Notes: a model not told the origin generated them from the letters alone. Counted from the stretch's first letter, positions 52,693 to 61,037 are shown. The stretch: 64,000 nt of DNA from Streptomyces changanensis (GCF_024600715.1 NZ_CP102332.1:1364001-1428000), one strand, 5' to 3'. Made by a program: numbers and translations.

Positions 52693-53618
52693 CGCTCGCC
52701 CCCCAGCAGGCCCCGGCCGCGTGCGACGATGCGGGCGAGCTCCTCGACGTGGGCCGGCGCGGGGTCGCTGAGCGGCGGACGGACCCCGCCCACCTCCAGG
52801 CCGCCGAGCCGGACCGCTGCCTTGACCAGCGACACGGCGTACCCCCGCCCCTGGGCGCGCAGTTCGACCAGCGGCCGGTAGAAGCCGTCGACGAGCCGGT
52901 GCACGGTGGCGTCGTCGCCCGTGTCCAGCGCCCGGTGGAAGGCGAGGGCGATGTCGGGGGCGAAGCAGAAGACGGCGGAGGAGTAGAGGGTGACGCCGAT
53001 GCCCCGGTAGGCGGGGCCGGTGAGTTCGGCGGTGGGCAGGCCGTTGAAGTACAGCAGGTCGAGCCCTTCGGCGCGTACGGCGCTGACGACGCGCTGCATC
53101 AGGTCCAGGTCGCCGTGGCCGTCCTTGAGGCCGATGATCCCGTCGACGCGGGCGAGGGCGACGGCCGTCTGCGGGGTGAGGACGGCGTTGTCGCGCTGGT
53201 AGACGATGACGTCGAGGGCGGTGGCCGCGGCCAGGGCGGTGTAGTGGCGCAGCAGCCCCGCCTGGTCGGCGACGACGAGGTAGGGCGGCATGGCGAGCAG
53301 GCCGTCGGCGCCGGCCTCCTCGGCGATCCGCGCGTACCGGACGGCGAGTGCGGTGCCGTACCCGGTGCCGGCCACCACCGGCACCCGTCCGGCGGTCTCC
53401 TCGACGGCGGCCGCCACACAGGCCCGGAACTCCTCGGGCGTGAGGGCGTGGAACTCGCCCGTGCCGCAGCAGGCGAAGACCGCGCCGGCGCCCGCCTCGA
53501 CGCCGGCGCGCACGTGCGCCCGGAAGACGTCGAGGTCGAGCGCGCCGTCGGGCCCGTAGGCGGTGACGGGGAAGAACAGCAGGCCGTCGAGCCGGCCGGC
53601 GAGCGGGGGTGGGGTCAC
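52689..53618 (-). CDS. kdgD: 5-dehydro-4-deoxyglucarate dehydratase (DapA family)
   Basis: 309 residues. The enzyme removes water and CO2 from 5-keto-4-deoxy-D-glucarate to give 2,5-dioxopentanoate (2-oxoglutarate semialdehyde). Schiff-base Lys165 (IIGLKDGHGD) and Tyr140 (VIVYQRDNA) match the KdgD subgroup, whose GLKDG.GD and YxRxNA motifs differ from DapA. FFPVTAY and CGTGEFHALT are also typical. GTG at 53618. It is transcribed divergently from uronate dehydrogenase, supporting an oxidative galacturonate pathway. Confidence 0.9.
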   Translation of the reverse strand: MTPPPLAGRLDGLLFFPVTAYGPDGALDLDVFRAHVRAGVEAGAGAVFACCGTGEFHALTPEEFRACVAAAVEETAGRVPVVAGTGYGTALAVRYARIAEEAGADGLLAMPPYLVVADQAGLLRHYTALAAATALDVIVYQRDNAVLTPQTAVALARVDGIIGLKDGHGDLDLMQRVVSAVRAEGLDLLYFNGLPTAELTGPAYRGIGVTLYSSAVFCFAPDIALAFHRALDTGDDATVHRLVDGFYRPLVELRAQGRGYAVSLVKAAVRLGGLEVGGVRPPLSDPAPAHVEELARIVARGRGLLGGER

Positions 53619-53690
53619 GGGCGCTCCCTGGGCGAAGCCGTCGAGTGGTCCGGCGGTGCACGGCGAGACGGCAGACAGAAGATTGGACGT

Positions 53691-53706
53691 TGTCCATATG
53701 CGTGAA
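53691..53706 (-). promoter_or_regulatory. Shared operator motif, copy 1 (kdgD side)
   Basis: On the + strand the site reads TGTCCATATGCGTGAA, that is TGTCCA-N5-GTGAA. It sits just downstream of the predicted kdgD -10 box and overlaps the palindrome TGGACGTTGTCCA (53684-53696). A second copy with the same gap lies at 53801-53816. Confidence 0.65.
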
Positions 53707-53714
53707 CTGCCTGC

Positions 53715-53744
53715 ACGCTAGGGCAGCACCGAGCAGCAGGTCAA
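53715..53744 (-). promoter_or_regulatory. Predicted kdgD promoter
   Basis: On the - strand TTGACC (53744-53739), an 18-bp spacer, and TAGCGT (53720-53715). It faces away from the udh promoter. Confidence 0.65.
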
Positions 53745-53772
53745 GGTCGGAACGACCCCTCTCGCCTGGCCC

Positions 53773-53801
53773 TTGACGGCCCTCGGCGACCTCATTAGCG
53801 T
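53773..53801 (+). promoter_or_regulatory. Predicted udh promoter
   Basis: TTGACG (53773-53778), a 17-bp spacer and TAGCGT (53796-53801). The -10 box is identical to that of the divergent kdgD promoter. Confidence 0.65.
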
Positions 53802-53816
53802 GTCCACACTTGTGAA
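53801..53816 (+). promoter_or_regulatory. Shared operator motif, copy 2 (udh side)
   Basis: TGTCCACACTTGTGAA, that is TGTCCA-N5-GTGAA, begins at the last base of the udh -10 box. Both copies match at 11 fixed positions with the same gap, so one regulator probably controls both promoters. Confidence 0.65.
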
Positions 53817-53848
53817 TGATGTCTACGTATCCGCAGGGAGCCCCACCG

Positions 53849-54658
53849 ATGCCCGCTGACCGCACCGTCCTGCTCACCGGCGCCGCCGGCGGCCTCGGCA
53901 CCCTGATGCGCGAGCTGCTGCCCGCGTACGGGTACGCGCTGCGCCTGCTCGACGTCGCCCCCGTCGAGGGCGCCCCCGACGCCATCACCGCCGACCTCGC
54001 CGACACGGCGGCCCTGCGCGAGGCGGTCCGGGGCGTCGACGCGATCATCCATCTCGCGGGCATCTCCCTGGAAGCGCCCTTCGACCGGATCCTGCGCGCC
54101 AACGTCGAGGGCACGTACAACCTCTACGAGGCCGCCCGCGAGGAGGGCGTCCGCCGGATCGTCTTCGCCTCCAGCAACCACGCCGTCGGCTACACCCCCC
54201 GCCCGCGCGCGGGGGACCCGCTCATCCCGGTCGACACCCCGCGCCGCCCGGACACCTTCTACGGCCTGTCGAAGTGCTTCGGCGAGGACCTGGCACAGCT
54301 GTACTGGGACCGGCACGGGCTGGAGACGGTCTCCGTGCGGATCGGCTCCTGCTTCCCCGAGCCCACCTCCGTGCGGATGCTCTCCGTGTGGCTCAGCCCG
54401 GCCGACGCCGCCCGCCTCTTCCACGCGGCGCTCACCGCCGAGGGCGTCGGCCACACCGTCGTCTACGGCTCGTCCGCCAACACCCGGCTGTGGTGGGACC
54501 TCACCTCCGCCCGCGCCCTCGGGTACGCGCCGCAGGACGACTCCGAGCCCCACGCGGCTCGGCTGGTGGCCGAGCAGGGCGAACTGGACGACGCGAACCC
54601 CGACCACGCCCACCTCGGCGGCCACTTCTGCACCAACCCGCCCCGCTGGCCGCACTGA
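53849..54658 (+). CDS. udh: Uronate dehydrogenase (SDR family)
   Basis: 269-residue NAD-dependent enzyme oxidising D-galacturonate or D-glucuronate to the aldaro-lactone. The Rossmann motif is LLTGAAGGLG; the SDR catalytic pair is Tyr138 and Lys142 (FYGLSKCFGE). The ASSNHAVGYTP, RIGSCFPEP and VYGSSANTRLWWD stretches match the Agrobacterium Udh sequence as I remember it, which makes this assignment strong. ATG at 53849 follows AGGGAG; an upstream ATG at 53819 is less likely. It has its own promoter, divergent from kdgD, with a common operator motif. Confidence 0.93.
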   Translation: MPADRTVLLTGAAGGLGTLMRELLPAYGYALRLLDVAPVEGAPDAITADLADTAALREAVRGVDAIIHLAGISLEAPFDRILRANVEGTYNLYEAAREEGVRRIVFASSNHAVGYTPRPRAGDPLIPVDTPRRPDTFYGLSKCFGEDLAQLYWDRHGLETVSVRIGSCFPEPTSVRMLSVWLSPADAARLFHAALTAEGVGHTVVYGSSANTRLWWDLTSARALGYAPQDDSEPHAARLVAEQGELDDANPDHAHLGGHFCTNPPRWPH

Positions 54659-55023
54659 AGGCACCGAAGGCACGAACTCGACCGGGCCGCAGGCGGGGAC
54701 GACCGGAAGCGCTCGACGGGCCGGAAGCACCGGACGACGGGAGGCGGGGGAGCCGCGGGCGCGGGGCCGGCGGGCGCCGGGGGAGGCAGGGCCCCGCAGG
54801 GGGAGGCGTGCAGGTCCGGCCCGGTCTCACGGGGGGCGATGCGGGCCGGACCTGCGACGCGGACGCGGTGGCGTACCCACGGGGGACGGGCACGCCGTCG
54901 ACGCGTCGTGATCGACAGTAGAGGCCGCCGAAACGATCAATGATCCGCCGAGCGCGGCCCGCTGTCCGCGTTGCGCGGCGCACCTGGGGCGGCGAGGCCC
55001 ACCCGCACCCCCGCCGGCGCGGC
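54659..55023. other. 365-bp convergent gap between udh and the AraC gene
   Basis: No gene seen. It contains a terminator hairpin (54810-54855) and otherwise simple GC-rich DNA, becoming slightly more AT-rich near 54908-54945. Confidence 0.5.
54810..54855. terminator. 13-bp hairpin between convergent udh and AraC genes
   Basis: Arms GCAGGTCCGGCCC (54810-54822) and its complement (54843-54855) with a 20-base loop. Confidence 0.65.
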
Positions 55024-56013
55024 TCACCGCCGGCCTCCGGGCGGCGGGGTGTGCAGGGTCTGCGAGGGAGCCTCCCCGAACCGCTCCCGGTACCGCGCCG
55101 CGAACCGCCCCAGGTGCGTGAAGCCCCAACGCCAGGCGACCTCACTGACCGTCAGCCCGCCGTCCGGCTCGGCGCCGCGCAGCTCGTCGCGGACCCGCGC
55201 CAGCCGGACGTCCCGGACGTACCCCATCGGCGTCGTCCCCACGTGCGCGCGGAAGGACTCCTGGAGCCTGCGGGTGCTCACGCGCGCGAGGCCGGCCAGC
55301 TCCGTGGCGGTGAAGGGGTGCTCGGGCCGCTCCCGCACCGCGTCCATCACCCGCTTGACCGGCGCCGGGCGCAGGGTGCGGTCCGGCTCGTCGAGCTCGT
55401 CGCGGTACGGGTGGTCCGCGGCCAGCAGCAGACCCGTGAGCAGCGCGTCCTGCAGCGGGGCGGCGACCAGCGGGTGCTGGGCGAGCCCGGTGGGGTCGGC
55501 GGCCTCGCGGGCCAGCTGGCGCACGAGCGTCGCCCAGTCGCGCCCGGCCCCGCGCGTCAGGTCGAGCGCCGGCTCCAGCACGAGCCCGCGCGGCGGGGTG
55601 CGGCCCAGCAGCTCCTCCAGCCGCCGCCGCAGCGCGGCCGTCTCGACCTTGACGGCGACCACGCGGCAGTCCCCCGCCCAGCGCTCCACGACCACGTGCC
55701 CGCGCGGGTCGAGCACCGTGCCGGAGGCGGGCGTCGCCGTCACAAGGCGCCCGGCGCCCTGCCGCACCTCCAGTCGCCCGCTCAGCGGCACGTTCACGTG
55801 GTACGCGCCGAGCTCGCCGAAACGCAGCCGGACGTCGGCGCCGCAGCGCATGTCACCGACGACCATCGCCCCCAGGTGGACCGTGTCGAAGCACGCCGAG
55901 AAGCGCCGCCCCCGCTGCTCGATGACGTCCATGAAGGTGGCGTAGAACCGCGCCCCGATCTCCCGGCGCGCCTCCTCCACGTCCCCCGTGCGAAAAATGG
56001 TCCCTGCGCTCAC
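55024..56013 (-). CDS. AraC-family transcriptional regulator
   Basis: 329 residues. Residues about 1-190 are a cupin-like sensing domain (FSACFDTVHLGAMVVGDMRCGADVRLRFGELGAYHVNVPLSGRLEV). The C-terminal 100 contain two helix-turn-helix units (FTATELAGLARVSTRRLQESFRAHVGTTPMGYVRDVRLARVRDEL and SEVAWRWGFTHLGRFAARYRERFGEAPSQTL). This is the AraC_binding_2 class. GTG at 56013 was chosen by the conserved start; the ribosome site is weak. It is next to the uronate genes but convergent, so a role there is possible, not shown. Confidence 0.9.
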   Translation of the reverse strand: MSAGTIFRTGDVEEARREIGARFYATFMDVIEQRGRRFSACFDTVHLGAMVVGDMRCGADVRLRFGELGAYHVNVPLSGRLEVRQGAGRLVTATPASGTVLDPRGHVVVERWAGDCRVVAVKVETAALRRRLEELLGRTPPRGLVLEPALDLTRGAGRDWATLVRQLAREAADPTGLAQHPLVAAPLQDALLTGLLLAADHPYRDELDEPDRTLRPAPVKRVMDAVRERPEHPFTATELAGLARVSTRRLQESFRAHVGTTPMGYVRDVRLARVRDELRGAEPDGGLTVSEVAWRWGFTHLGRFAARYRERFGEAPSQTLHTPPPGGRR

Positions 56014-56081
56014 GCAGCCGAAGGATAGGCGCCCGGGAAAACCGGCTGCCGCCCGGCCACCCCTCACACGATCATGGGGGC

Positions 56082-56312
56082 ATGCCAGGACCCTCGGGAT
56101 CCACCTGCGTACGGCGCGCGGACGGCACCATGGAGATCACGCACCGGGGCCGCGCCGCCGGGACCCTCCGGGGCGGCCGCGCCGAGAAGCTCCTCACCGA
56201 GGCCGCCACCGGCGACCCGCGGCCGGTGATGGCCCGCTGGACCGGCGCCTACCGGCACGGCACCGAGCGGACCACCCGGGACCACCCCCGCGACCGGGGT
56301 AACCCAAGGTAA
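56082..56312 (+). CDS. Small conserved hypothetical protein
   Basis: 76 residues, basic, with ITHRGRAAGTLRGGRAEKLLTEAATGDPRPVMARWTGAYRHGTERTTRDHPRDR. I recall near-identical short proteins in many Streptomyces genomes, ending in an NHPRNR-like tail, but no function is known. ATG at 56082 follows GGGGGC. It has no signal or membrane part. It lies 36 bp before the TerD-like gene on the same strand. Confidence 0.72.
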   Translation: MPGPSGSTCVRRADGTMEITHRGRAAGTLRGGRAEKLLTEAATGDPRPVMARWTGAYRHGTERTTRDHPRDRGNPR

Positions 56313-56348
56313 GGGAACGGTAAAGCGGAGTCGCTCGTTACGTCAGTC

Positions 56349-57557
56349 ATGACAGCTATGACCCCCGGCTCGAACATCCCCCTGTCCGCACCGCGCGTGG
56401 CGGTGGACGTCACCGCCCCGGTGCGGCTGGACGTATCGGGCCTGCTGCTCACCGCCCACGGCAAGGTGCGCTCCGACGACGACTTCATCTTCTACAACCA
56501 GCCGTCGGGCCCCGGCGTCACCTACCGGTCCGGCGGCGGCACCGCGCCCGACGCGATCACCGTCGACACGGCGGCGGTGCCCGCGGACATCGACCGGATC
56601 GTCGTCACGGCGAGCCCGGACGCCGCGGGCCGGACGTTCGAGGGCACCGAGCCCACCGCGACCATCCGGGACGCCGCCACCGGCGCGGTCCTCGCGACGT
56701 TCACCCCGCCCCGGCTCGGCTCCGAGACGGCGCTCGTCGTCGTCGAGGTGTACCGGCGGGGCGACGCCTGGAAGGCCCGCGCGGTGGGCCAGGGGTACGC
56801 GAACGGGCTCGCCGGCATCGCCACGGACTTCGGCGTGACGGTCGAGGAGTCCCCCGCGGCCCCCGCCCCGAGCCCCACTCCGCAGGCGGCGCCCGCCGTG
56901 CCCCCCGCCCCGGCCCCCGTGGCACCTCCGGTCCCGGCCGCCGCTCCCCCGGCGCCCCCGGCCCCTCCCGCGGCGCCCGGGAAGGTCAACCTCGACAAGG
57001 GCCGGGTCAGCCTCCGGAAGAACGAGACGGTCTCCCTGGTCAAGGGCGGCCGCCCGCTGCTGTCCCAGGTCAAGATGGGCCTGGGCTGGGAGCCCGCCTT
57101 CCGCGGCAAGGACATCGACCTGGACGCGTCCGTCATCGCGTACGGCCCGCAGCGCAACCACCTGGACAGCTGCTACTTCGGCAAGCTGACGATCCTGGGC
57201 GGCTCGATCCGCCACTCCGGCGACAACCTCACGGGCGAGGGCGCGGGCGACGACGAGGTCATCACCGTCGACCTGGGCCGGCTGCCCGCCGACGCGACGG
57301 GGCTGGTCTTCACGGTGAACTCCTTCTCCGGGCAGAAGTTCACCGAGGTCGCCAAGGCGTACTGCCGGCTGCTCGACGGCGCGACCGGCGAGGAGCTGGT
57401 CCGCTTCGACCTGACGGGCACCGAGCCGCAGACGGGCGTGCTCATGTGCAAGCTGATCCGGCAGTTCTCCGGCGAGTGGGAGATGACCGCGATGGGTGAC
57501 TTCGTGAAGTCCCGCACGGTCCGCGGCATGGTGCGCCCGGCGGCGTCGGCGCTGTAG
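56349..57557 (+). CDS. TerD-domain protein with two modules
   Basis: 402 residues. The first TerD-like domain (about 20-165, VRLDVSGLLLTAHGKVRSDDDFIFYNQPSGPGVTYR) carries the DDDFIFYNQ signature. A Pro/Ala linker of about 45 residues follows. The second domain (about 215-395, MGLGWEPAFRGKDIDLDASVIAYG and GDNLTGEGAGDDEVITVDLGRLP) carries the calcium-binding GDNLTG.G.GDDE motif. TerD proteins bind calcium and are linked to tellurite and stress responses. No other ter genes are nearby. ATG at 56349 or 56358 could start it. Confidence 0.9.
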   Translation: MTAMTPGSNIPLSAPRVAVDVTAPVRLDVSGLLLTAHGKVRSDDDFIFYNQPSGPGVTYRSGGGTAPDAITVDTAAVPADIDRIVVTASPDAAGRTFEGTEPTATIRDAATGAVLATFTPPRLGSETALVVVEVYRRGDAWKARAVGQGYANGLAGIATDFGVTVEESPAAPAPSPTPQAAPAVPPAPAPVAPPVPAAAPPAPPAPPAAPGKVNLDKGRVSLRKNETVSLVKGGRPLLSQVKMGLGWEPAFRGKDIDLDASVIAYGPQRNHLDSCYFGKLTILGGSIRHSGDNLTGEGAGDDEVITVDLGRLPADATGLVFTVNSFSGQKFTEVAKAYCRLLDGATGEELVRFDLTGTEPQTGVLMCKLIRQFSGEWEMTAMGDFVKSRTVRGMVRPAASAL

Positions 57558-57563
57558 CCGTGC

Positions 57564-57607
57564 GGCGCCGGCGGCTCCGGGGATCCCCCGGCGGAGCCGC
57601 CGGCGCC
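57564..57607. terminator. 15-bp hairpin between convergent terD-like and phoX-like genes
   Basis: Arms GGCGCCGGCGGCTCC (57564-57578) and its complement (57593-57607); the 14-base loop itself contains GGGG-ATC-CCCC. It starts 7 bp after the TerD stop. Confidence 0.85.
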
Positions 57608-57687
57608 CCGGCCGGTGTCGGGCGTCCCGGCCCCGCGCGCGACGGCCCCGACGGGGCGGCTCCGGCCCGGCGCCCGACCGGGCCGGC

Positions 57688-59073
57688 TCAGCGTCGTGGT
57701 GCCCGGTGCCAGGGGCCGGTGACGGCGACGAGGATGCCGGGCCGCTGGATGCAGGCGTAGAGCGTCCCGCCGTCCGGCGAGAAGACGACACCGGCGAACT
57801 CGGAGTCGTTGAGGTCGTTGCGGGCGATCGGGTAGGTGCGGCCGGAGTCCGTCGCGCCGAAGAGATGCTGGACCCCCGCGCCGTCCTCGGCGATGACGAG
57901 GCCGCCGTACGGGGAGACGGTGATGTTGTCGGGCCCGTCGAGGGCGCCGTCCGCGCCGGGGTCCGCGTTGACGCCGAGCAGCACCTTCAGGGTGAGGGTG
58001 CGGCGCCGGGGGTCGTAGAACCACACCTGCCCGTCGTGCGGGGTGCCGGGGCTCTCGGCGCGGGCGTACGAGGAGACCAGGTAGGCGCCGCCGTCCGCCC
58101 ACCACATCCCCTCCAGCTTCCGGCCGCGCGTGACGGCCTCGTCGCCGAACTGCTCGCGCACGGGAACGGCGGAGGCGTCCCGATCGGGCACGTCCACCCA
58201 GTCGACGCCGAGCACGGTGCCGGTCCGCGTGGCGCGCGACAGGTCGTCGACGAACCGGCCGCCGGAGTCGAAGCAGCGCGGGGCCTGGAGCACCCCGGCG
58301 TCGTCGGCGAGGGTGCGCAGCCGGCCGCGGCCGTGCCGGAAGCCGTGCGGGGGCACCCACCGGTAGAAGAGCCCGTTCGGGCCGGAGGCGTCCTCGGTGA
58401 GGTAGGCGTGGCCGCGCCGCGGGTCGACGACCACCGCCTCGTGGTCGAAGCGGCCGAACGCCTTCACGGGGCGCGGATCGCGGTTGGCGCGCCGGTCGCA
58501 GGGGTCGACCTCGAAGACGTAGCCGTGGTCGCGGGTCATGCCGTTCTCACCGGCCCGGTCGGAGTTCTCCTCACAGGTGAGCCAGGTGCCCCACGGCGTG
58601 GCGCCGCCGGCGCAGTTGGTGGAGGTGCCGGCGATGCCGACCCACTCGGCGGTGCGGCCGTCGCGGCGCACCTCGACCACGGTGCAGCCGCCGGCCGCCG
58701 CCGGGTCGTAGACCAGCCCGTCGGCGAGCGGGACCGGGTTCTCCCACCGGGCGCGGGGGCCCTTCAGCTCGTGGTTGTTGACGAGGAGGGTGACGCCCCG
58801 GGGGCCGGGGAAGGCGGCCGTGCCGTCGTGGCGGTCGGGGGTGAACTCGCCGGTGTCCAGGCGGGTCACGCCGGCGTGGGTGAGGACCCGGTAGGAGAAG
58901 CCGGCGGGGAGGGCCAGCAGTCCGGCCGGGTCGTCGAGCAGCGGGCCGTACCCGCGCCCGCCCGTCTCCCGGGGGGCGGCGACGGCACCCGGCGCGGTGG
59001 CGAGGGCGCCGACGCTGCCGGTGAGGGCGAGGGCCGTGCCGGTGGCGGCGAACTCCCTGCGGGTGAGCGACAT
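57688..59073 (-). CDS. PhoX-type alkaline phosphatase family protein (DUF839), Tat-exported
   Basis: 461 residues. The twin-arginine signal MSLTRREFAATGTALALTG (Arg5, Arg6) leads to a beta-propeller of the PhoX/DUF839 kind: SYRVLTHAGV, VTLLVNNHELKG, GGATPWGTWLTCEEN, FGRFDHEAVVVDP and LEGMWWADGGAYLVSS, with the Cys and Glu that hold the metal cluster in known PhoX. Likely a secreted phosphomonoesterase working on organic phosphate, but some relatives lack activity. ATG at 59073 follows AGGGAG. A PHO-box-like repeat lies upstream. Confidence 0.88.
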   Translation of the reverse strand: MSLTRREFAATGTALALTGSVGALATAPGAVAAPRETGGRGYGPLLDDPAGLLALPAGFSYRVLTHAGVTRLDTGEFTPDRHDGTAAFPGPRGVTLLVNNHELKGPRARWENPVPLADGLVYDPAAAGGCTVVEVRRDGRTAEWVGIAGTSTNCAGGATPWGTWLTCEENSDRAGENGMTRDHGYVFEVDPCDRRANRDPRPVKAFGRFDHEAVVVDPRRGHAYLTEDASGPNGLFYRWVPPHGFRHGRGRLRTLADDAGVLQAPRCFDSGGRFVDDLSRATRTGTVLGVDWVDVPDRDASAVPVREQFGDEAVTRGRKLEGMWWADGGAYLVSSYARAESPGTPHDGQVWFYDPRRRTLTLKVLLGVNADPGADGALDGPDNITVSPYGGLVIAEDGAGVQHLFGATDSGRTYPIARNDLNDSEFAGVVFSPDGGTLYACIQRPGILVAVTGPWHRAPRR

Positions 59074-59117
59074 GGGTACTCCCTGGTGGGCGGCGGGTGA
59101 CGCCTCACGCTCGCGCC

Positions 59118-59139
59118 CGCTCCTGAACGGCCGCTGAAC
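59118..59139 (-). promoter_or_regulatory. PHO-box-like direct repeat (PhoP site) upstream of phoX
   Basis: On the - strand GTTCAGCGGCC GTTCAGGAGCG shows two GTTCA words exactly 11 bp apart, the spacing of Streptomyces PhoP boxes (GTTCACC units). It lies about 45-66 bp before the start. Confidence 0.6.
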
Positions 59140-59160
59140 GCCACGCGTCCCGCCCGGGTC

Positions 59161-59206
59161 ACCCGCGTGGCCGGACACCCGGACACCCGCGTGGCCGGAC
59201 ACCCGG
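59161..59206. repeat. Two copies of a 22-bp repeat upstream of phoX
   Basis: ACCCGCGTGGCCGGACACCCGG at 59161-59182 and 59185-59206, exact copies with a 24-bp period. Confidence 0.7.
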
Positions 59207-59350
59207 CGGCGCGGGGCCGGGGCGCTCCCAACCGGCGCGCACCGCCCCGGGACACGTCCGGAACCGGCGCGCGCCGCCCCGGTTCCGCACCGCCCCGGTT
59301 CCGTCCGGCACCGGGCCGGCGCCTCCACGAGGCGCACGGCCATCGGCGCG

Positions 59351-60805
59351 TCAGGAACCGGCGCGGGACCGGGCCTTGAAGGCCGCCTTGCGGGCGTCCT
59401 TGGCGAGCTGCCGGTCGCGGTGGAGGCGCCCCATCGCCTCCAGCACCTCGGGCGCCGAGGGGTGCTCGACGCGCCACGCCTCGTCGAAGAAACCACTGTG
59501 GCGGCCCGTCAGCCCCTCGACGAGGTCCTGGAGCTCGTCCAGGTCGCCGTCGGCGTCCAGCTGGGCGGCGATCGTGTCGATGGCCAGCCAGAAGATCATC
59601 GTCTCGGGCGGCGGGGGCACGTCCGCCGCGCCCCGCTCGGCCAGCCACACCCGGGCCAGCCCGCCGAGCTGCGGATCGTCGAGGACCTCCCGCACGGCCG
59701 GTTCCGCCTCGGCGCCGACCAGGGCGAGCGCCTGCTGGCAGTGCAGGCGCCGCAGCGGGGAGCCGGCGTCGGCGCCCCGGGCCGCGGCGAGCAGTTCGCG
59801 GGCGGCCGCGACGGGCTCGCGGCCGGCCAGCCACTGCTCCGTCTCCGCGCGCGCCGCCGCCTGAGGGAAGCCGCCCACGGCGCCGAGCAGCTCGTCCGCG
59901 CCCCGCTCGGCGAGGTCCCCGACCGCGGGGGCGGCGACCCCCGCCTCCAGCAGGCGGCTGCGGACGCCGTACAGGCCGAGGGGGGTGAGCCGCACCATCC
60001 CGTACCGGGCGACGTCCTCCTCGTCGAGGTCGGCGGGCGACGGCTCGTCGGCGCCCTCCTCCGTCATCAGGTCCTCGTCGACGGGGCGGTACTCGACCAG
60101 GCCCATCGGCTCCAGCACGCGGAACTGGTCGTCGAGCCGCATCATCGCCTCGGACACCTGCTCCAGCACGTCGTCCGTCGGCTCGCCCATGTCCTCGGGG
60201 ACGATGACGGACGCGGCGAGCGCCGGCAGCGGCACGGGCCCGGCACCGGCCCCGTGCTCGGCGACGGTCAGCGCGTAGAGGTTGGCCAGGATTCCGTCGA
60301 GGAAGGCGGCCTCCGCGTCGGGGTCCCAGTCCAGCGCCTCGAAGTCGAGGGTGCCGTCCTCGCCGAGGAGCGCGTCGACGTCGTCCAGGACCGGCGCGGC
60401 GGCGTCGGCGAAGACCGTCTCCAGGCCGTCCAGCCAGAGGGCGAGGACGTCCTGCGGGCCACCGCGGGTCACCAGCGGCAGGGCCTCGCCCGCCACGGCC
60501 GTGCCCGCGTCGTCCCCGCCGTCCGCCGGGTCGTGGACTTCCACCAGCCCGGTGTCCACCGCGACCCGCCACGCCTCGCTCGCGTACGCCTCGCCCTCCT
60601 CGTCGCGGGGCAGGCCCAGCACCTCGGCGGCGTCGCCCAGCTGCGCGTCGACGAGTTCGCCACCCGCACCGACCCGGGTCTGCGGACCGGCCCAGCGGGC
60701 GAGCCGCACGGCGCGCGCCAGCAGCGGCGCGGCCAGCGCGGCCCGCGCCAGTTCGGCGTCCGGTCGGAGGCGCACCGGCGGCAGGGTCGGGCGGTCTACG
60801 GGCAT
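59351..60805 (-). CDS. Acidic hypothetical protein
   Basis: 484 residues, very acidic, mostly helical, no signal or membrane segment. The N-terminal part (LARAVRLARWAGPQTRVGAGGELVDAQLGDAAEVLGLP) resembles uncharacterised Streptomyces proteins of about 480 residues. The C-terminal half (LRRLHCQQALALVGAEAEPAVREVLDDPQLGGLARVWLAERGA) has helical repeats like HEAT units. The end is basic (RDRQLAKDARKAAFKARSRAGS). I do not recognise a function. ATG at 60805. Confidence 0.8.
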   Translation of the reverse strand: MPVDRPTLPPVRLRPDAELARAALAAPLLARAVRLARWAGPQTRVGAGGELVDAQLGDAAEVLGLPRDEEGEAYASEAWRVAVDTGLVEVHDPADGGDDAGTAVAGEALPLVTRGGPQDVLALWLDGLETVFADAAAPVLDDVDALLGEDGTLDFEALDWDPDAEAAFLDGILANLYALTVAEHGAGAGPVPLPALAASVIVPEDMGEPTDDVLEQVSEAMMRLDDQFRVLEPMGLVEYRPVDEDLMTEEGADEPSPADLDEEDVARYGMVRLTPLGLYGVRSRLLEAGVAAPAVGDLAERGADELLGAVGGFPQAAARAETEQWLAGREPVAAARELLAAARGADAGSPLRRLHCQQALALVGAEAEPAVREVLDDPQLGGLARVWLAERGAADVPPPPETMIFWLAIDTIAAQLDADGDLDELQDLVEGLTGRHSGFFDEAWRVEHPSAPEVLEAMGRLHRDRQLAKDARKAAFKARSRAGS

Positions 60806-61037
60806 CAGCGGTTACTCCTCGACGACGTGCGGCGGCGGTGGTCCGGGCTCAAGCCGCCCCCAGCGTAGACGCATTCGCGGGCATGTCCGGCGTTCATGCA
60901 CCTGTCAGACGGCGTCCGCCCGGCACCCCTTGACAAGGACCCCGCCCACCACAGAGATTGACGCGCGTAGAGCGGCCACCCCTCCTTTTCCGCCACTCCA
61001 CGCACCCTCACCTCCCACCACCCCTTGGAGTCCATCC

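Noticed and set aside
60892..60913. Weak PHO-box-like pair GTTCA/TGTCA before the secreted nuclease gene
   Set aside because: Only the first word matches; the second fits at three of five bases. A phosphate-linked role is plausible for the enzyme, but the site is not convincing.
60930..60958. TTGACA at 60930-60935 as a promoter for the nuclease gene
   Set aside because: The -35 word is perfect, but the hexamer at 17 bp (AGAGAT) is a poor -10. It may be real but cannot be claimed.
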